Assembly (NCBI GenBank): GCA_902781655.1
Contig: CACZJZ010000012.1
Span: 1-64,000, forward strand
Reading direction: 5' to 3'
Origin: an uncultured Lachnospiraceae bacterium
GTDB taxonomy: Bacteria > Bacillota > Clostridia > Lachnospirales > Lachnospiraceae
DNA: 64,000 bases
Below the pieces are notes generated by a model. That model saw only the letters and a program-made list of their open reading frames with translations, did no database searches and had not been told where the DNA came from. Position 1 is the first letter of the stretch. Every line of letters starts with the position of its first letter. The translations under genes were made by a program, and so were the position numbers. Below, in pieces: positions 45,703-54,645 of this stretch.

Positions 45703-47514
45703 ATGGAGCAGTTGCTTGATGTAATCAGTGAGAAGGTCGGCGCGGCGTTTGAGGCTGCAGGGTATGACAGGACGCTTGGACGGGTGCAGATTTCGAACCG
45801 TCCGGATCTGTGTGAGTATCAGTGCAATGGCGCGATGGCCGGCGCAAAGCAGTATCACAAAGCGCCGTTTATGATTGCCGACGCGGTGGCGGCGGAGCTG
45901 GCAAAGGGAGAGAAGCGCCCGGACGGGACGGTGGAGGAGTCCGCGTTTGAATCGGTGGAATCGGTCAAACCGGGATTTCTCAATCTGAGGCTGAAGCCTG
46001 CATTTCTGGCCGGGTATCTGGAGCAGATGAGAGAGGCAGGCGCGGACGGAAAGTGGGGTCTGCCGGCGCCCGAGAAGAAAAAGAAGATTATCATCGACTA
46101 CGGCGGACCGAATGTCGCCAAGCCGCTGCATGTCGGACATCTCAGAAGCGCCGTGATCGGCGAGGCTCTGAAGAGACTGGCGCGCTACAACGGGCAGGAT
46201 ATCATCGGAGATATCCACCTCGGAGACTGGGGCCTGCAGATGGGACTGGTTATCACGGAGCTTCGAAAGCGGCATCCGGAGTGGGTGTATTTTGACGACA
46301 ATTACACCGGGGCATATCCGGAGGAAGCGCCGTTCACGGTTTCCGATCTGGAGGAAGTCTATCCCTTTGCCAGCAAACGGTCCAAGGAGGATGCGGACTA
46401 CTATGCCGAGGCGATGGAGAACACACATCTGCTGCAGGAGAAGAAGCGCGGCTTCTACGCATTGTGGCAGAAGATCATCGAGGTGTCGGTCGCGGACCTG
46501 AAGAAGAACTACCGGAATCTGGATGTGGAATTCGAACTCTGGAATGGCGAGGCATCGGTGAATGACGTCATTCCGGGCATGGTCGACAAAATGAAGCAGG
46601 ACGGCTTTGCCTATGAGAGCAACGGTGCGCTTGTGGTGGATGTCGCGGAGGATACCGACGCGAAGGAGGTTCCGCCGTGCATCATCCTCAAGTCAGACGG
46701 CGCTGCGCTCTACACGACGACGGATCTCGCCACCATTCTGGACCGGGAGAATAAGTATGATCCGGATGAGATTCTGTATGTGACAGACAAGCGGCAGGCG
46801 CTGCACTTCACGCAGGTTTTCCGCGCGGCGAGAAAATGCGGGCTCGTGAAGCCCACGACGGAGCTGGTCCACATTGGCTTCGGGACCATGAACGGGCGGG
46901 ATGGAAAACCGTTCAAGACCAGGGACGGCGGCGTGATGCGCCTCGAGACGCTCATCAGCGATATTGATGAGGAGATGAAGAAGAAGATCGAGACCAACCC
47001 GGAAATCGGCGCGGAGGAGGCGGACCGGACGGCGAAGCAGGTCGCCATGGCTGCGCTGAAGTACGGCGATCTCTCCAACCAGGCCTCGAAGGACTATGTG
47101 TTCGACATCGAAAAGTTCTGCTCCTTCGAGGGCGATACCGGGCCGTATATCCTCTACACGATGGTGCGGATCAAGTCGATTCTGGCAAAATATAAGGCGC
47201 AGGACGGCGCTGTGGATCTGTCAGAACTCCGGATCGGACCTGCCCGGAGCGGGGCTGAAAAGACGCTCCAGGAGACGCTCGCCCGGTTCTCCGGGACGAT
47301 GCAGAATTCCTGGAAGGAATATGCGCCGCACCGGCTCTGTGCCTATATCTATGATTTGTCCAATGACTTCAACAGCTTCTATCATGGGACCAGAATCCTT
47401 GTGGAGGAAGACAGGGAGAAGAAGGCCGGGTGGATTGCACTCCTCACCCTCACGCTCGGCGTATTGGAGGCCTGCACAGATGTTCTTGGCTTCAGTGCTC
47501 CGGACCGGATGTAG
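45703..47514 (+). CDS. argS: Arginyl-tRNA synthetase
   Basis: The 603-residue class I synthetase attaches arginine to tRNA(Arg). The HIGH motif is PNVAKPLHVGHLRS (about 135-148). LYTTTDLATILDR and YVTDKRQALHFTQVF are catalytic-domain blocks. RDGGVMRLETLISD is the KMSKS-region equivalent. The C-terminal anticodon-binding domain is DALR-type (ARFSGTMQNSWKEYAPHRLCAYIYDLSNDFNSFYH). ATG 45703 follows GGGAGTGG. The upstream in-frame ATG at 45673 has no ribosome site. No T-box or arginine-linked leader was recognised. Confidence 0.94.
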   Translation: MEQLLDVISEKVGAAFEAAGYDRTLGRVQISNRPDLCEYQCNGAMAGAKQYHKAPFMIADAVAAELAKGEKRPDGTVEESAFESVESVKPGFLNLRLKPAFLAGYLEQMREAGADGKWGLPAPEKKKKIIIDYGGPNVAKPLHVGHLRSAVIGEALKRLARYNGQDIIGDIHLGDWGLQMGLVITELRKRHPEWVYFDDNYTGAYPEEAPFTVSDLEEVYPFASKRSKEDADYYAEAMENTHLLQEKKRGFYALWQKIIEVSVADLKKNYRNLDVEFELWNGEASVNDVIPGMVDKMKQDGFAYESNGALVVDVAEDTDAKEVPPCIILKSDGAALYTTTDLATILDRENKYDPDEILYVTDKRQALHFTQVFRAARKCGLVKPTTELVHIGFGTMNGRDGKPFKTRDGGVMRLETLISDIDEEMKKKIETNPEIGAEEADRTAKQVAMAALKYGDLSNQASKDYVFDIEKFCSFEGDTGPYILYTMVRIKSILAKYKAQDGAVDLSELRIGPARSGAEKTLQETLARFSGTMQNSWKEYAPHRLCAYIYDLSNDFNSFYHGTRILVEEDREKKAGWIALLTLTLGVLEACTDVLGFSAPDRM

Positions 47515-47547
47515 AAAATCAGAAAACGGGCACTTGCAAGAGGCAGA

Positions 47548-47576
47548 TTGTGATTTTTCTGAAAACGTGATACTCT
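47548..47576 (+). promoter_or_regulatory. Promoter for the corrinoid adenosyltransferase-dapAB genes
   Basis: TTGTGA (47548-47553), 17-base spacer, TACTCT (47571-47576) with GTGA directly before the -10. It lies in the 208-base gap after argS, which otherwise holds no gene I can support. Confidence 0.6.
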
Positions 47577-47722
47577 CCTAACAACCATGAGAGTGGGTTC
47601 GGCGGACCTGGCGGAGAAAAATAGATACGCCCGGGGACAAAAGTACGGCAATCGCCTGGCGGGCGCGGAGAGGGAAGGACACAGAAGGCCTGTGAAAGGG
47701 CAGGGACGGAGTTCAGCGCGAT

Positions 47723-48214
47723 ATGGCAGAGGGAAAAATAACCATTTATACCGGCGAAGGGCATGGGAAGACACCGGCTGCGCTTGGCATAGCACTCCAG
47801 TATGCCTCGGAGGGAAAGCGGACGGTCATGATTCAGTTCCTGAAGGGAAAGGGACTGGAAGATACGGAATTTGTGAAACGGCTGGAACCGGAGATCCGGA
47901 TTTTCCGTTTTGAGAAGTCGGATTTATGCTTTGACAGCCGAAGTGAGCAGGAGAAACAGGACGATCTCACGAATATCCGAAACGGGCTGCAGTTCGCCCG
48001 GAAGGAACTCAATACAGGTGGATGCGATCTGCTGATTCTCGATGAGGTGCTTGATCTTGTCGCCAATGGGATCATCACGGTGGAGGATCTTCGCTCTCTT
48101 CTGGAGAAGCATGAGTATACAGATATTATCCTGACAGGTGTGAATATGAGCCCGGAGGTCTGTCAGTTTGCAGATGTGATCACAAAATTAGTAGCCGTGC
48201 AGTGCACGAATTGA
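47723..48214 (+). CDS. CobO-family ATP:corrinoid adenosyltransferase-like P-loop protein
   Basis: The 163-residue protein resembles CobO/BtuR, which transfers adenosyl to cob(I)alamin. The P-loop is GEGHGKTPAALG (about 11-22), close to the GKGKGKTTA form but with Pro after the Thr, as in a clostridial subgroup. LLILDEVLDLVANGII is the Walker B region. It is 30-40 residues shorter than enterobacterial BtuR. No cobalamin riboswitch or biosynthetic gene is nearby. dapA begins 24 bases later, so the two are probably co-transcribed. Confidence 0.8.
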   Translation: MAEGKITIYTGEGHGKTPAALGIALQYASEGKRTVMIQFLKGKGLEDTEFVKRLEPEIRIFRFEKSDLCFDSRSEQEKQDDLTNIRNGLQFARKELNTGGCDLLILDEVLDLVANGIITVEDLRSLLEKHEYTDIILTGVNMSPEVCQFADVITKLVAVQCTN

Positions 48215-48238
48215 GATGATTCAGAGGAGGGACGGAGG

Positions 48239-49129
48239 ATGCCGGTATTCAGGGGGTCTGCGGTGGCAATTGTCACACCATTTCACGAGAAGGACGAGTC
48301 GCTGAATTTTGATGCGTTCGCGGATATCATTGATTATCAGATTGAGAACGGGACGGACGCCATCGTCGTCTGCGGATCGACCGGGGAGGCGGCCACGATG
48401 ACGGAGGAGGAGCACATGCAGACAGTAAAGTTCTGCATCGATCATGTGCGCCACCGCGTTCCGGTTATCGCGGGGACTGGTTCGAACTGCACGAGAACGG
48501 CGATTCACCTGTCAAAACAGGCAGCGGAGGACGGCGCGGACGCGCTGCTGCTGGTCTCGCCTTATTATAACAAGGGGACGCAGCAGGGACTCTATCTGCA
48601 CTACAGGGCGGTGGCGGACGCTGTGAACGGCTGTCCGCTGCTGATTTACAATGTGCCGTCCCGGTCGGGTGTGAATGTGCTGCCGGAGACCGTGGCAAGG
48701 CTGGTGCGGGATGTGCCGAACATCGTCGGCATCAAGGAGGCGTCTGGCAATATCAGCCAGATTGCAAAACTGATGGCACTGACGGATGGAAAGATCGAGC
48801 TGTATTCCGGCAATGATGATCAGGTGGTCCCGCTTCTTGCTCTCGGCGGACTGGGGGTCATTTCCGTGGTCGCCAACATCGCACCGCGGGCGATGCATGA
48901 GATGTGTGCCAGATTTTTTGCGGGCGATGTGGCAGGGGCGGCCAAAATTCAGCGCGACACCTTCCCGCTTTTTGAAAATCTTTTTTCCGAGGTCAACCCG
49001 ATTCCGGTCAAAAAAGCGGTCAATCTGCTGGGGCAGCAGGCTGGACCGCTCCGCATGCCGCTTACGGAGATGGAGCCGGAGCACGCCGAAAAGCTTCGCC
49101 AGGCGATGGTGGATTTTGGCCTGATTTGA
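48239..49129 (+). CDS. dapA: 4-hydroxy-tetrahydrodipicolinate synthase
   Basis: The 296-residue enzyme condenses pyruvate with aspartate semialdehyde, the first step to lysine and diaminopimelate. GSAVAIVTPFHEKDESLNF and CGSTGEAATMTEEEH are family openings, VSPYYNKGTQQGLYLHYRAVAD contains the catalytic Tyr region, and IVGIKEASGN holds the Schiff-base lysine (about residue 163). dapB follows about 97 bases later, an operon with aspartate-family genes at 55-58 kb. No lysine riboswitch is seen upstream. Confidence 0.95.
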   Translation: MPVFRGSAVAIVTPFHEKDESLNFDAFADIIDYQIENGTDAIVVCGSTGEAATMTEEEHMQTVKFCIDHVRHRVPVIAGTGSNCTRTAIHLSKQAAEDGADALLLVSPYYNKGTQQGLYLHYRAVADAVNGCPLLIYNVPSRSGVNVLPETVARLVRDVPNIVGIKEASGNISQIAKLMALTDGKIELYSGNDDQVVPLLALGGLGVISVVANIAPRAMHEMCARFFAGDVAGAAKIQRDTFPLFENLFSEVNPIPVKKAVNLLGQQAGPLRMPLTEMEPEHAEKLRQAMVDFGLI

Positions 49130-49225
49130 GGATGGCAGGACGGCGAGCCGCATGGGAATATGTTGTGGAGTGAAGCTGGCGGACCCTGTACGATGAGGGC
49201 GGAGTTTTGATTCAGGAGAGGGAGC

Positions 49226-49990
49226 GTGGGAGGTATGACGAAGATTTTGCTGCATGGTGCCTGCGGACGGATGGGGCACTGGATTGCCGATACGGTCTCA
49301 GGAGAGCGGGACTGCGAGATTGTTGCCGGTGTGGATCCATCCGGGGAGGCGTACGGCGGGTTTCCCGTTTATTCTTCTCTCTCAGACGTGAAGGAAACAG
49401 CTGACGTCGTGATTGACTTCTCGAGTGCGAAAGCGGTGGACGGACTTCTGACTTTTGCTGTGGAGCACAGGCTGCCGCTGGTGTTGTGTACGACAGGTCT
49501 GTCCGAAGCCCAGATCGGGGCAGTGCGGAAAACGGCGGAGAAGATAGCGGTGCTCCGTTCCTCCAATATGTCCATCGGTGTGAATCTGCTGATCAGGGTC
49601 CTGCGAGAGGCGGCGCCGGTGCTCGCCGCCGCCGGGTTTGACATGGAGATTGTGGAGAAGCATCACAATCAAAAACTCGACGCGCCGAGCGGAACGGCGC
49701 TCTCGCTGGCGGATGCATGCAGCGAGGCGTGCGGCGGGGGATATGAATATGTCTATGATCGCTCGCAGCGAAGGGAGAAGAGGCCGGAGCGGGAGATCGG
49801 TATCTCATCGGTGCGCGGCGGAACGATTGTCGGCGATCATGACGTGATCTTTGCCGGACAGGATGAAGTGGTCACGCTGTCGCACCGTGCCTACAGCCGT
49901 GCGATCTTTGCGAAGGGCGCTGTCGCGGCGGCGCGGTTCCTTGCGGGGAAACCGGCAGGGCTGTACGACATGATGGATGTGATCGGCTGA
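49226..49990 (+). CDS. dapB: 4-hydroxy-tetrahydrodipicolinate reductase
   Basis: The 254-residue NAD(P)H enzyme performs the second committed step of lysine/diaminopimelate synthesis. The Rossmann motif is LLHGACGRMGHWIA. DVVIDFSS, CTTGL, SSNMSIGVNLL, EIVEKHHNQKLDAPSGTAL (His-Asn-Lys catalytic block) and SVRGGTIVGDHDVIFAG follow. GTG 49226 has AGGAG at good spacing; ATG 49235 is an alternative only one base after GGGAGG, probably too close, although it fits the earlier site. The gap to dapA is about 97 bases with no clear promoter. Confidence 0.94.
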   Translation: MGGMTKILLHGACGRMGHWIADTVSGERDCEIVAGVDPSGEAYGGFPVYSSLSDVKETADVVIDFSSAKAVDGLLTFAVEHRLPLVLCTTGLSEAQIGAVRKTAEKIAVLRSSNMSIGVNLLIRVLREAAPVLAAAGFDMEIVEKHHNQKLDAPSGTALSLADACSEACGGGYEYVYDRSQRREKRPEREIGISSVRGGTIVGDHDVIFAGQDEVVTLSHRAYSRAIFAKGAVAAARFLAGKPAGLYDMMDVIG

Positions 49991-50088
49991 GAGTCTGGAA
50001 GCGCGCGGAAGCGAAATGCGCTGGCAGCAGACCGGATTTCCGGCGGCGCGCGAAAGGGTTTAGGTTCTGGCAGCGGAGGGAGAAAGAG

Positions 50089-50931
50089 ATGCGTCTGCGT
50101 CCTTGCATAGATCTTCATGACGGACAGGTGAAGCAGATCGTCGGAAGCTCGATCCGGGACGAACAGGGCAGAAGTGCGCGGTACGATCTCGGCGGTGTGA
50201 GGGAGAATTTTGTCTCGTTCGAGGATGCGGCGCATTACGCGGCCATCTACCGGGAGAAAAATCTTCCCGGGGGACATATCATCCTTTTGAATTCGAAGGA
50301 GCGGCAGCCGGAACTGTATGAGGTGGACCGGCAGCAGGCGCTGGCGGCACTCAGGGCGTATCCGGGCGGCATGCAGGCCGGCGGCGGGATGACGCCTGAA
50401 AATGCGGCGGATTTTCTGGATGCCGGCGCGTCGCATGTCATCGTGACGAGTTATGTATTCCGGAATGGAGAGCTGGACGGGGAACGTCTTGCCAGGATGC
50501 AGGAGGCGGTCGGTCGGGAGCGCCTTGTGCTGGATCTCTCCTGCCGCCGAAGGGAGAACGGGAGCTATACAGTCGTGACGGACCGCTGGCAGAAGGAGAC
50601 CAGTCTCACAGTGGACAGCCGCACGCTCGAGACACTGAGCGGGGAGTGCGGCGAATTTCTTATCCACGCGGCGGATGTCGAGGGGAGACGCGCGGGCATT
50701 GAGCTGCCGCTTGTCAGGATTCTGGGGCAGTGGCTCGGGCAGAGACAGAAAGAGGAAAGAACGGATTTTGCCGTGACCTATGCCGGCGGCATCCATTCGC
50801 TCGAGGACGTGCGTCTTTTAAGACAGGCGTCAGGCGGCAGACTTGATTTCACGGTTGGCAGCGCGCTCGATCTCTTCGGGGGAAACCTTCGCCTGGACGC
50901 GCTCGTTGAGGAAGCGGACCGGAAATGCTGA
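50089..50931 (+). CDS. hisA: HisA-type isomerase, eukaryotic-like form
   Basis: The 280-residue TIM barrel isomerises ProFAR to PRFAR in histidine synthesis. CIDLHDGQVKQIVG has the N-terminal catalytic Asp region, MQAGGGMTPENAADFLDAGASHVIVTSYVF the phosphate-binding strand, LVLDLSCRR the second Asp region, and VTYAGGIHSLEDV the C-terminal phosphate loop. The sequence is closer to the His6-type (eukaryotic, TIGR02129) subfamily than to bacterial HisA, and is longer than the usual 245. No other his gene is nearby. It starts 98 bases after dapB, after GGAGGGAGAAAGAG. Confidence 0.85.
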   Translation: MRLRPCIDLHDGQVKQIVGSSIRDEQGRSARYDLGGVRENFVSFEDAAHYAAIYREKNLPGGHIILLNSKERQPELYEVDRQQALAALRAYPGGMQAGGGMTPENAADFLDAGASHVIVTSYVFRNGELDGERLARMQEAVGRERLVLDLSCRRRENGSYTVVTDRWQKETSLTVDSRTLETLSGECGEFLIHAADVEGRRAGIELPLVRILGQWLGQRQKEERTDFAVTYAGGIHSLEDVRLLRQASGGRLDFTVGSALDLFGGNLRLDALVEEADRKC

Positions 50932-51010
50932 CAGCGCTATGACAGAGACACGCTTTTGTTAGAATTGTACAAAACTGGGGAAACTGAAGAAGCAAAATTC
51001 GCAAAAACGC

Positions 51011-51039
51011 TTTACTTTTCCGGCGCGATGTGATACTTT
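51011..51039 (+). promoter_or_regulatory. Promoter of the cold-shock gene
   Basis: TTTACT (51011-51016), 17 bases, TACTTT (51034-51039) preceded by GTGA. The transcript would have a 60-base 5' untranslated region ending in GGAGGTAACAACAACT. Confidence 0.55.
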
Positions 51040-51103
51040 CAGAGTGTTGCAGGATTCTGCAGCCGCAGCTATTTTTTATATCTTGTTGGAGGTAACAACA
51101 ACT

Positions 51104-51307
51104 ATGAACAAGGGTACTGTAAAGTGGTTCAACAACCAGAAGGGCTATGGCTTCATTTCTGATTCTGAAGGGAACGATATTTTCGTTCACTATTCTGGAC
51201 TGAACATGGAAGGCTTCAAGTCTCTCGATGACGGCGAGCATGTCGAGTACGATGTCATCCAGGGCGAGAAGGGACCGCAGGCTGTCAACGTCACGAAGCT
51301 TGACTGA
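51104..51307 (+). CDS. Cold-shock domain protein
   Basis: The 67-residue protein is a single cold-shock domain that binds single-stranded RNA or DNA. RNP1 is KGYGFISD and RNP2 is DIFVHYSG. GTVKWFNNQKGYGFIS is the standard start. A short-spaced GGAGGT lies 12 bases before the ATG. Length and ends match the family. A weak-loop terminator follows. It probably acts as an RNA chaperone; cold induction is not provable from sequence. Confidence 0.95.
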   Translation: MNKGTVKWFNNQKGYGFISDSEGNDIFVHYSGLNMEGFKSLDDGEHVEYDVIQGEKGPQAVNVTKLD

Positions 51308-51324
51308 TCTGAGCCATCACCCCA

Positions 51325-51356
51325 TGGTGCCGGAGCTTCCGGCGCGCTAATTTTTT
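51325..51356 (+). terminator. Terminator after the cold-shock gene
   Basis: GCCGGA-GCT-TCCGGC followed by GCGCTAATTTTTT. The stem is six base pairs with more weak flanking pairs. Confidence 0.6.
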
Positions 51357-51359
51357 CAG

Positions 51360-51467
51360 AACTATATGCAGTACTTCATTGATATACGGAAACACCTTGT
51401 GAGGGGCATAAACCGATAGCTTTAAAGTGAATGCAGGAAACTCCGAATCGATTAGTGGATGAACCAG
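51360..51467. other. Unexplained 110-base stretch ending in a strong terminator
   Basis: No convincing ORF. It lies between the cold-shock terminator and a perfect terminator hairpin at 51468-51491, so a second short transcript is possible. No strong promoter is visible. Confidence 0.35.
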
Positions 51468-51498
51468 ACCGGTGTGCGTCAGCACACCGGTTATTTTT
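51468..51498 (+). terminator. Strong intrinsic terminator
   Basis: ACCGGTGTGC (51468-51477) and GCACACCGGT (51482-51491) are perfect inverse complements with a four-base loop, followed by TATTTTT. Confidence 0.85.
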
Positions 51499-51505
51499 GT
51501 CCCTG

Positions 51506-51576
51506 ATTGTCCCTAAGGAGTTTAGCTTGTTTGGGACAAAAATTGTCCCAAACAAGCTAAACTCCTCAGGGACAAT
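51506..51576. repeat. 71-bp near-perfect palindrome, copy 2
   Basis: Arms 51506-51539 and 51543-51576 match at 33 of 34 positions around AAA. It starts ATTGTCCCTAAGGAG and has the same GTTTAGCTTGTT core as 11054-11122. An extra TTTGTCCCTGA half-site lies immediately to the left. Confidence 0.9.
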
Positions 51577-51584
51577 TTCACTTC

Positions 51585-51613
51585 TGGACTTTCATGCGGT
51601 GAAGTGATACACT
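51585..51613 (+). promoter_or_regulatory. Promoter of yerC
   Basis: TGGACT (51585-51590), 17 bases, TACACT (51608-51613) preceded by GTGA. The start is 32 bases before the yerC ATG and eight bases after the palindrome. Confidence 0.6.
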
Positions 51614-51644
51614 AAATGGGCTGCTGGGGCGGCAGGAGGGTGAG

Positions 51645-51947
51645 ATGAATAAGAAGATCAGGACGGAAGCAGTGGATCAGTTGTTTGACGCGGTGTTGAG
51701 TCTCCAGAATCGGGAGGAGTGCTATCGTTTCTTTGAGGATCTGTGCACGGTGAAGGAGCTGCTTTCGCTGTCACAGCGGCTGGAGGTGGCGGAGATGCTG
51801 CGTGAGGACAAGACATACCTGGAGATCGGGGAGAAGACGGGCGCTTCGACGGCGACGATCAGTCGGGTGAACCGGTCTCTGAGTTATGGGGAGGATGGCT
51901 ATGATCTGGTGTTCCGCCGTCTCGGGAAAGAAGATAACAAGGTATGA
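51645..51947 (+). CDS. yerC: YerC/YecD-family TrpR-like DNA-binding protein
   Basis: The 100-residue all-helical protein has the TrpR-superfamily fold: DLCTVKELLSLSQRLEVAEML, then the helix-turn-helix KTYLEIGEKTGASTATISRVNRSL. Unlike TrpR itself, family members do not obviously bind tryptophan. They are common in Bacillota next to pcrA or unrelated genes. It is probably a transcriptional regulator of unknown regulon. The stop overlaps the next gene's ATG (ATGA at 51944-51947), so translation of YfhO is coupled to it. A palindrome and promoter lie upstream. Confidence 0.92.
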   Translation: MNKKIRTEAVDQLFDAVLSLQNREECYRFFEDLCTVKELLSLSQRLEVAEMLREDKTYLEIGEKTGASTATISRVNRSLSYGEDGYDLVFRRLGKEDNKV

Positions 51948-54589
51948 GGAATAGAATTTCTGCGGCCGGTGCTTCCGCACCGGCTGTTTCTTTACGGTCT
52001 GACAGGCGCGGTGCGGTGGAGCATCCTTACCGGACGGCGTTTTTGCTCGGTGCGGTACTGTATGTGGTCTGTGTGATTCCGTTTCTGATTTATCACGGCG
52101 GGATCTTTTTCTATTACGGGGATTATAACGTCCAGCAGGTGCCGTTTTATATTCTTGCACACCGCGCTGTGCGGGAGGGACGGCTGTTCTGGAGTCCGTA
52201 TGTGGATCTCGGCGGAAGCATGGGCGGGAGTTTTGCGTTTTATCTCTGGGGCAGTCCGTTTTTCTGGATCACCATTCCGTTCCCGGAGACTGCGGTGCCA
52301 TACCTTCTGCCGTTTCTGATGGCGGCAAAATACGGCACTGCCACGCTGACCGGGTTCGCGCTGATCCGCAGAGGGACGAAAACGGACCGGGCGGCGCTGA
52401 TCGGTGCACTGCTTTATGCGTTTTCCGGGTTTCAGGCCTGCAATATTGTCTTTCAGCATTTTCACGATGTGGTGGCGTTTTTTCCACTTTATGTGCTTGC
52501 GTTTGATGACTTTCTGCAGAAGAAGAAGCGGGTTCCATTCACGCTGATGACGGCGTTCATGGTCATTCTGAACTACTATTTCTTCGTGGGCGAGGTTGTT
52601 TTCTTTCTGTTGTATTACGCCGTCCGCTATGTCTGGGCGGACGGAATCATGCAGCGGAAGAGAGGTATCGCCCGGGAAGTTTTGTCACTGCTCGGATTCG
52701 GCGCGCTGGGGCTTGGCGCCGCTGCGTTTTTCCTTGTGCAGTCACTTGAGGGGGTAGTCGGCAACACGCGCGTTTCCAACTGGATCAGCGGTTATGACTG
52801 GGTCCGTTACCCGGATCCCGGAACGCCGCTCGCTATTCTGAAAAGCTTCTTCGTGGCGCCGGATCTGATTGCGAAGGGGACAATGTTCTCAAGTGACGCG
52901 ATCAAGTGCGGGTCGGTGGCCGCTTATCTGCCGTGCTTCGGCGTCTCCGGTGCAGCCGCGTATTTTGCCGCGCACAGGGGGAAATGGAATTGGAAAAAAC
53001 GGCTGTCTGTGGTCTTTCTGGCATGTGCTTTTGTCCCGCTTTTGAATGCGATGTTTTCCGCGTTCAACAGCGCCTATTATGCGCGCTGGTTTTACCTGCC
53101 GGTGCTCCTGATGGCGTCGATGACTGCGGAGTCTCTGGAGGACGCGGATACGTCATCCTGGAAGATTGGCGCGAAGATTGCGATCTTCGGACTTTTGTTC
53201 TTCACGCTGTGTGGGCTGATTCCAAAGTATGAGGACGGGAGCTGGTCGTTCTTCTCGCTGCCGGATAATCCGGAGATTTTCTGGATGGAGATTCTCGGCA
53301 CGGCGCTGACGGTGCCGTTCCTGCTCTATATTCTTTTCGGGCCGCAGATGCAGGAAAAGCTTCACGCCCTGCGGCGCGGCGCGCAGGCAAAGGATGAATC
53401 ATCGACGGAACTTGCTCCGGTGAGGCGCCGGCACAGGCCGGGCAGATCCGGAGAGAAAGGCAGATGGTCTGAGGAAGCCGGACTGCCGGAAGTACCGGAG
53501 TTTCAGCGTTACCGTCCTGCGGCACTTGTCCTCACGGCATTCTGCTGCGCACTCTGCACGATGACGGTCATGCTCAACGGAACGAGCCTCATCGCGCGGA
53601 CAGGCGGGACGAAGTGGCGCTGGGAGATGCTTGACACAAGACCTGCGCTGCCGGATGAGAAGACCTTTGCCCGGGTCGAGACGGACGGAACGAGTACAAA
53701 CTATGAGATGGTATGGGGATATCCGACCATTCACGCCTTCGAGAGCACGGTCACGCCTTCGATTCAGGAGTTTTACGACGGGATCGGTATACGCCGCTCG
53801 GTGGAATCGGAGCTTCCGTGGACGAGAGTCGGGGCGAGACAGATTCTGTCGGTCCGGTATGAGTTGGAGAATCTTATCATCTCCTCGGATGAGAAGTATT
53901 CCAAGCGGGGCGGACTGCCGGGGTATACCAGCGTGGAAACGGAAAGCCCGTATTATGCCATTTATGAGAATCAGCATTTTATTCCGATGGGATTCACGTT
54001 TGAGCATTACGTGACGGAATCTGAGTACAAGACGCTGGATGCCGGCAGTACGATCGCGGACCGGCTGCTGGTACGCGATCTGATTCTGCCGGATGAGACC
54101 GCGGCATCCCTGGGCCTGGATATCGGAGAGAATGCGGAGGAAGCGGCAAAATCAATCCGGGAGGATCTGCAGGAGTCCGGCACGGAGACGGAGGTATATC
54201 CGACGCTGGCACACGACGATATCGCGGATCCCGGTGCCATGTCGATCGACGAGCTGGAGCGGGAGAGCGACCGGCGGGCCGCGTCCGCATGTACGTCGTT
54301 TGTCTTCGACAACGGCGGATTCACGGCGGAAACAGCGGATCTTGACGCGCGGAACCTGGTGTTTTTCTCTGTACCGTATTCCAGGGGCTGGACTGCCTTT
54401 CTTGACGGGGAGAAGACGGAGGTGATTCGTGCGGATTTCGGACTCATGGCGGTGGCGGTGCCGGAGGGGGTGCACCATATCTCGTTCCGCTACGAGCCGT
54501 ACGGCTTCCGTCTGGCAGTGCTCTGTTCGGTGCTCTGCGCAGCATTGATCTGTGTCATCGCCTTGATCGAGAAGCGGAAGAAGAGATGA
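51944..54589 (+). CDS. yfhO: YfhO-family integral membrane protein
   Basis: The 881-residue protein has about twelve hydrophobic segments in its first 540 residues, starting at 30-50 (TAFLLGAVLYVVCVIPFLIYHGG). GDYNVQQVPFYILAHRAVREGRL is the YfhO block with conserved Asp. A large outside domain (about 545-850) and a final membrane helix follow. YfhO proteins add sugar branches to lipoteichoic or other wall polymers in Bacillus (related to GT-C glycosyltransferases). The gene starts inside the yerC stop. A Glu/Arg-rich loop lies near 470-500. No terminator follows at once; pheB begins after 150 bases with its own promoter. Confidence 0.88.
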   Translation: MRNRISAAGASAPAVSLRSDRRGAVEHPYRTAFLLGAVLYVVCVIPFLIYHGGIFFYYGDYNVQQVPFYILAHRAVREGRLFWSPYVDLGGSMGGSFAFYLWGSPFFWITIPFPETAVPYLLPFLMAAKYGTATLTGFALIRRGTKTDRAALIGALLYAFSGFQACNIVFQHFHDVVAFFPLYVLAFDDFLQKKKRVPFTLMTAFMVILNYYFFVGEVVFFLLYYAVRYVWADGIMQRKRGIAREVLSLLGFGALGLGAAAFFLVQSLEGVVGNTRVSNWISGYDWVRYPDPGTPLAILKSFFVAPDLIAKGTMFSSDAIKCGSVAAYLPCFGVSGAAAYFAAHRGKWNWKKRLSVVFLACAFVPLLNAMFSAFNSAYYARWFYLPVLLMASMTAESLEDADTSSWKIGAKIAIFGLLFFTLCGLIPKYEDGSWSFFSLPDNPEIFWMEILGTALTVPFLLYILFGPQMQEKLHALRRGAQAKDESSTELAPVRRRHRPGRSGEKGRWSEEAGLPEVPEFQRYRPAALVLTAFCCALCTMTVMLNGTSLIARTGGTKWRWEMLDTRPALPDEKTFARVETDGTSTNYEMVWGYPTIHAFESTVTPSIQEFYDGIGIRRSVESELPWTRVGARQILSVRYELENLIISSDEKYSKRGGLPGYTSVETESPYYAIYENQHFIPMGFTFEHYVTESEYKTLDAGSTIADRLLVRDLILPDETAASLGLDIGENAEEAAKSIREDLQESGTETEVYPTLAHDDIADPGAMSIDELERESDRRAASACTSFVFDNGGFTAETADLDARNLVFFSVPYSRGWTAFLDGEKTEVIRADFGLMAVAVPEGVHHISFRYEPYGFRLAVLCSVLCAALICVIALIEKRKKR

Positions 54590-54645
54590 AGTGAGAAGGC
54601 AACTTTTTCTCCATCAACGCGATTGGTCTTAAATCAATACATCTC

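Noticed and set aside
47515..47722. A cobalamin riboswitch before the adenosyltransferase gene
   Set aside because: The gap has a promoter but lacks the B12-box and the long conserved stems.
48215..48238. A lysine riboswitch before dapA
   Set aside because: The gap is only 24 bases and no such structure is present in the sequence upstream.
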